From assembly GCA_958431945.1 (NCBI GenBank), contig CAUASQ010000016.1, forward strand, positions 1 through 19,446: a stretch of 19,446 nucleotides of DNA. The letters run 5' to 3'. This DNA is from an uncultured Collinsella sp. (lineage in GTDB: Bacteria > Actinomycetota > Coriobacteriia > Coriobacteriales > Coriobacteriaceae). Both the position numbers and the translations under genes were made by a program. Below, piece by piece: positions 16,347 to 19,446 of the stretch. Every line of letters starts with the position of its first letter. The first letter of the stretch is position 1. Below the pieces are notes generated by a model that was not told the DNA's origin, ran no database searches, and saw only the letters and a program-made list of their open reading frames with translations.

Positions 16347-17312
16347 TTATTTTTTCTTGTCCTGTTCCAGCAGATCGGACGGTGAACGATCGGGCTTGCC
16401 GCCGCGGAAAATCTCGCGGCCATGCAGACGATGCTCCAGGTCACGTTCGGCCTTTTCCTCGTCAATCTTGGTCTGGCTCACCACCGGGTCCTCGATCAGC
16501 GACGAAACCGAGTTCACCTGTTTTTGAATGCGCTCGGCAATGGTGTCGTCCATGCTTACGATGCGCATCTTCCAGTCGATACTCGTGGCGTTGGATGAGC
16601 TCTTGGTCCACACAAACGTCAAAATGGCGCTCTGATGACCCCGCGCGGGGAACATGCCAAAAAAGGAATCGTGCTGAATGTTGCTATCCTCGTCGATATA
16701 GGCGTGAACGTTATACACCACGCGGTCAATCTTGTCGTTGAGCAGGGCGTTGGTCGCAAGCGCCGCGGCCTGGATCTGCCCGTTGGACAGCAGCTCGAGC
16801 TCATTGGCAGACGACGTGTCCAACACCGTCACCTCAACCGTGCCCGTGCGCTCATCGGCCTCGTCGACAGAAAAATCAAGCGGGAACTGCGTAAAGCCGT
16901 TGCCCCACTCAAGGCCGCCCTTCAGCGCCGTCGAAACGGTATCCACCGAAACGCTCTCGGACAGGTTGGCGGTATTCAGACGGCGCATCACGCCGTAGCC
17001 GATCTGCATGCCCACGATCAGCACCAGAATACCGATGACCACGGCCATCGCGGTCTTCGTAATGGTATGGCTCACCTGCGAGCCCGAAGGATCGTCCTCG
17101 GACAGCGGGTCGATATGTTTTGCCTGGCTCGCGCGGTCCTCGCTGCGCAGCTGCGCTAGCGCCGCTTTGTCACCGCGCTTGGCCGCAGCCTCCTTCTCAC
17201 GCATGCGCTCGGTTCGCTTTTTGGCAAGCGTGGGATCCAAGACACCGGATGCATCGATTTCGGAGAATAACTCCGTCACTTCTTCCGGAGTCAAAGGGTT
17301 CTTGTCAGCCAT
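16347..17312 (-). CDS. Membrane-anchored protein of unknown function
   Basis: I do not recognise this 321-residue protein. Residues 1-87 are hydrophilic and rich in Lys, Glu and Ala (LTPEEVTELFSEID, then a charged helix), with no signal peptide. A single strong membrane segment lies at about 88-109 (AMAVVIGILVLIVGMQIGY). Residues 110-285 form a probable extracytoplasmic domain of mixed strands and helices (TGTVEVTVLDTSSANELELL, YNVHAYIDEDSNIQHDSFFG). The tail 285-321 is highly charged and ends in KKK. The topology is likely N-in, C-out. It starts 19 bp after the ABC transporter stop with AGGAAG upstream and is closed by a clear terminator, so the two form an operon. A role as accessory or partner of the exporter is only a guess from position. 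Confidence 0.8.
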   Translation of the reverse strand: MADKNPLTPEEVTELFSEIDASGVLDPTLAKKRTERMREKEAAAKRGDKAALAQLRSEDRASQAKHIDPLSEDDPSGSQVSHTITKTAMAVVIGILVLIVGMQIGYGVMRRLNTANLSESVSVDTVSTALKGGLEWGNGFTQFPLDFSVDEADERTGTVEVTVLDTSSANELELLSNGQIQAAALATNALLNDKIDRVVYNVHAYIDEDSNIQHDSFFGMFPARGHQSAILTFVWTKSSSNATSIDWKMRIVSMDDTIAERIQKQVNSVSSLIEDPVVSQTKIDEEKAERDLEHRLHGREIFRGGKPDRSPSDLLEQDKKK

Positions 17313-17331
17313 AAACTTCCTGTCATATCAA

Positions 17332-19104
17332 TCAGTCGAGCTCGTGCGCACGCGCACCTTCGAACTGCATTCGATAGTAACGGGCATAGGTGCCGCCACG
17401 GGCGAGAAGCTCCTCGTGCGTGCCACGCTCCACAACGCGACCATGCTCAACGGTCGCAATCTCATCGGCATGCTTAATGGTCGAAAGACGATGGGCGATG
17501 ATAATCGTGGTGCGGCCGCGTGCCAGCTCTTCGAGTGACTCCTGCACCGCCTCCTCGCTCTCGTTATCCAAAGCACTCGTCGCCTCGTCCAAAATTAGGA
17601 TCTTGGGGTTCTTGAGAAACACACGCGCAATGGCAACGCGCTGCTTTTGGCCGCCCGAAAGACGGCTGCCGCGCTCGCCCACGACCGTGTCATAGCCCTG
17701 TGGAAGCGACTCGATAAAGGCATCGATGTTGGCGCGACGGGCGGCCTCGGCGATCTCTTCTGCCGTAGCGCCCGGCTTGCCGTAGGCGATGTTCTCGCCG
17801 ATTGTTCCGTCAAACAGGTAGACATCCTGCTGCACCAGGCCGATGGCGCGGCGCAGGCTCTGCTGCGTCACATCGCGCACGTCCTGGCCGTCGATGCTAA
17901 TGGATCCGGCAGCCACGTCATAAAAGCGCGGCAGCAGCGAACAGGTCGTGGACTTGCCACCGCCCGAAGGGCCAACCAAAGCGATGGTCTGCCCGGGCTT
18001 GATGGACAGATTCATATGGTCGATAACGGGACGCTCGTCGGCATCACCCTCGCCCAGCTCAACGTCCTCGTAGTTAAAGCACACGTCGTGATAATCCACG
18101 GCGCCGGCAGTCACCTGCAGATCCGTGGCGCCCGGCTTGTCCTGGATATCCGGCGCGGTCGAGAGCACCTCGTCCATACGCTTAAAGCCGGCGATAGCCT
18201 TCTGATACGTTTCGGCCGAATTGACGAGTGTCTCGAGCGGCGTGCAGAACAGCGAAATATAGAGTGCAAAGGTCGCCATATCGACCGCCTGCAGCTGTCC
18301 CTGGGCGACCAGCCAGCCGCCCAGCAGTACCACGATCACATAGAGCACACCCGAGAGCAGGCCATACGTCGCAGTATAGACGCCCATGGCGTGATACATG
18401 TTCTCCTTGGACGAAAGATAGCGATTGTTGGAGGCGCGGAACTTGAAGCGTTCGGTCTCCTCATTGGCAAAGCTCTTGACCACGCGCATACCCGCCAGCG
18501 AATCCTGCAGCTGCGCATTGATGCCGCTGATCTTTTTGCGGTTGTCGCTAAAGACCTCGCGCATGCGCATGTTCTGCCAAAACATGATGACCGCAAACAC
18601 CGCCGTCACCACGGCCATGGCAAGCGCCAGCACCGGGGCGATGGTAAAGAGGATCACAAACGAGCCGATAATCTCGATACCGCAGATGATTATCCACTCG
18701 GGTACGTGATGCGCTGCCTCGCAGATATCGAACAGGTCGTTGACCACGCGGCTCATCATGTCACCCGAGCTGTTGCGATCGAAGTACGCAAAGCTAAAGC
18801 GCTCGTACTGATCGAACAGGTCCTCGCGCATCTTGGACTCCATGCGCGCGCCCATCACGTGGCCCCAGTAACTCACAAAGTAGCGACAGGCGCAACGGAT
18901 GGCATACATCAGCACCAGACCAACCGCGATCATACCGAGCGCCTGCATAATAGCAGCCTGACCCTGGGTAAAGAGCCCACCAGTCAGATTGCGCAGAATA
19001 ATAGGAAACGCCAGGTCGATGGCGGCAAGCACCAGGGCGCAAACAGTATCGGCAACAAAAAGCCCCATCTGGGGCTCGTAATACGAAAGAAACCTCTTCA
19101 GCAT
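17332..19104 (-). CDS. ABC exporter half-transporter (membrane and ATPase domains fused)
   Basis: A 590-residue type IV/MsbA-LmrA style exporter. An N-terminal transmembrane domain (about 1-315, six segments, first at 14-38) has the intracellular-loop motif YFDRNSSGDMMSRV. The C-terminal nucleotide-binding domain (about 340-585) has Walker A GPSGGGKST (378-386), Q-loop VQQDVYLFDGTIGENI, signature LSGGQ (482-486), Walker B ILILDE (502-507) and the switch His about 538 (AHRLST). All ATPase residues are intact, so a homodimer can function. If it pairs, no second half-transporter is in view. Substrate unknown: drugs, lipids or peptides are all possible. The start follows GAGGA. It heads a two-gene operon with the membrane-anchored protein 19 bp downstream. 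Confidence 0.95.
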   Translation of the reverse strand: MLKRFLSYYEPQMGLFVADTVCALVLAAIDLAFPIILRNLTGGLFTQGQAAIMQALGMIAVGLVLMYAIRCACRYFVSYWGHVMGARMESKMREDLFDQYERFSFAYFDRNSSGDMMSRVVNDLFDICEAAHHVPEWIIICGIEIIGSFVILFTIAPVLALAMAVVTAVFAVIMFWQNMRMREVFSDNRKKISGINAQLQDSLAGMRVVKSFANEETERFKFRASNNRYLSSKENMYHAMGVYTATYGLLSGVLYVIVVLLGGWLVAQGQLQAVDMATFALYISLFCTPLETLVNSAETYQKAIAGFKRMDEVLSTAPDIQDKPGATDLQVTAGAVDYHDVCFNYEDVELGEGDADERPVIDHMNLSIKPGQTIALVGPSGGGKSTTCSLLPRFYDVAAGSISIDGQDVRDVTQQSLRRAIGLVQQDVYLFDGTIGENIAYGKPGATAEEIAEAARRANIDAFIESLPQGYDTVVGERGSRLSGGQKQRVAIARVFLKNPKILILDEATSALDNESEEAVQESLEELARGRTTIIIAHRLSTIKHADEIATVEHGRVVERGTHEELLARGGTYARYYRMQFEGARAHELD

Positions 19105-19135
19105 GTGATCCTCAAAGAAATATCAGCAATGTAAG

Positions 19136-19174
19136 GCCCTGGGACAAAGCAATCAGTACTACTTGTCCCAGGGC
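19136..19174 (-). terminator. Hairpin between the NUDIX gene and the ABC transporter
   Basis: GCCCTGGGACAA (19136-19147) is perfectly reverse-complemented at 19163-19174 around a 15-base loop. On the minus strand it follows the NUDIX stop (19187) by 12 bp and is trailed by CTTACATTGC, a poor U-tract. Position and stem strength suggest the end of the NUDIX transcript, though it may leak into the ABC gene. Confidence 0.6.
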
Positions 19175-19186
19175 TATCCCCACTCG

Positions 19187-19446
19187 TTAAAGATCGGCTC
19201 CGCCCAAGCGGTGCGCGATGCTATCGCAGGCCAAGGCGCCCACGACGGTCTTGGCATCTTCGATCTTGCCGTCGAGCACGGCGTCGATCAGCTCGTGCAG
19301 CGGAACGAGGTCCACGTTGACGAACTCGTCATCATCGGGGTTGGGTGCATCGAACTCGAGCTTGGTAGCCAAGTAGATGTGAATGATCTCGTCGCAAAAA
19401 CCGCAGGACGTGACAATCGACGTCAAAAAGCGAATGCGACCAGCCC
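19187..19446 (-). CDS. NUDIX ADP-ribose pyrophosphatase, C-terminal part (cut by window edge)
   Basis: The frame is open to the right edge, reading AGRIRFLTSIVTSCGFCDEI onward, so only about the last 86 residues are present. The stretch TSCGFCDEIIHIYLA corresponds to the TSPGFxDExxHxY block after the NUDIX box in NudF/YqkG-type ADP-ribose pyrophosphatases. DDDEFVNVDLVPLHELIDAV and GKIEDAKTVVGAL are the family's usual tail (DEDEFIEV..., G.I.DAKT). The NUDIX box itself lies outside the window, so catalytic integrity cannot be judged. The enzyme would hydrolyse ADP-ribose to AMP and ribose 5-phosphate in the cytoplasm. The TTG at 19426 is internal, not the start. Confidence 0.85.
   Translation of the reverse strand, partial: AGRIRFLTSIVTSCGFCDEIIHIYLATKLEFDAPNPDDDEFVNVDLVPLHELIDAVLDGKIEDAKTVVGALACDSIAHRLGGADL

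Noticed and set aside
17647..19134. 495-codon open frame on the plus strand
   Set aside because: Antisense shadow of the ABC transporter, which has all family motifs.

Overview
The window looks like part of a chromosome from a high-GC Gram-positive gut actinobacterium, most likely Collinsella or a close relative in the Coriobacteriia. This is an inference from protein style: PTS plus 6-phospho-glycosidase sugar use, a carAB pair with an actinobacterial type PyrR leader, and strong AGGAGG-like ribosome binding sites. I could not run a database search. Almost everything is coded on the minus strand.

Layout. Positions 1-552 hold no gene but contain a 203-bp element with perfect 28-bp inverted ends and two strong tandem hairpins. 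Positions 553-5962 (minus) form a sugar operon, read from right to left: ChbG/YdjC carbohydrate deacetylase, PTS EIIC, EIIB and EIIA of the lactose/cellobiose/chitobiose family, a GH1 6-phospho-beta-glycosidase and a ROK kinase. A divergent RpiR-type regulator (6251-7072, plus) follows, then a second GH1 6-phospho-beta-glycosidase (7093-8481, minus). A matching palindrome, GTTTCA-N5-TGAAAM, lies in the chbG/rpiR divergent region and again upstream of the second GH1 gene. This suggests one regulon. Together the genes would import and phosphorylate a beta-linked disaccharide (chitobiose-like or cellobiose-like), deacetylate it if N-acetylated, split it and phosphorylate the free sugar.

Positions about 8590-11380 look like an accessory or decaying stretch. 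They hold an unassigned remnant, a ribbon-helix-helix antitoxin preceded by only 22 codons of what looks like a BrnT-type toxin, a 41-bp palindrome, an orphan DUF1016/YhcG PD-(D/E)XK nuclease, and an EamA-type transporter that has lost its 3' part at the edge of a long inverted repeat abutting the end of carB.

Positions 11385-19446 are core-like: carA-carB with a PyrR-binding RNA hairpin directly in front of the carA ribosome binding site, a membrane-anchored protein of unknown function in an operon with an ABC exporter half-transporter, and the C-terminal part of a NUDIX ADP-ribose pyrophosphatase cut by the window edge.

The most interesting points are the compact ChbG-PTS-GH1-ROK locus with a predicted two-site RpiR regulon, the carA PyrR element arranged for translational control, the inverted-repeat elements at 196-398 and 11255-11399, and the collapsed toxin-antitoxin pair.
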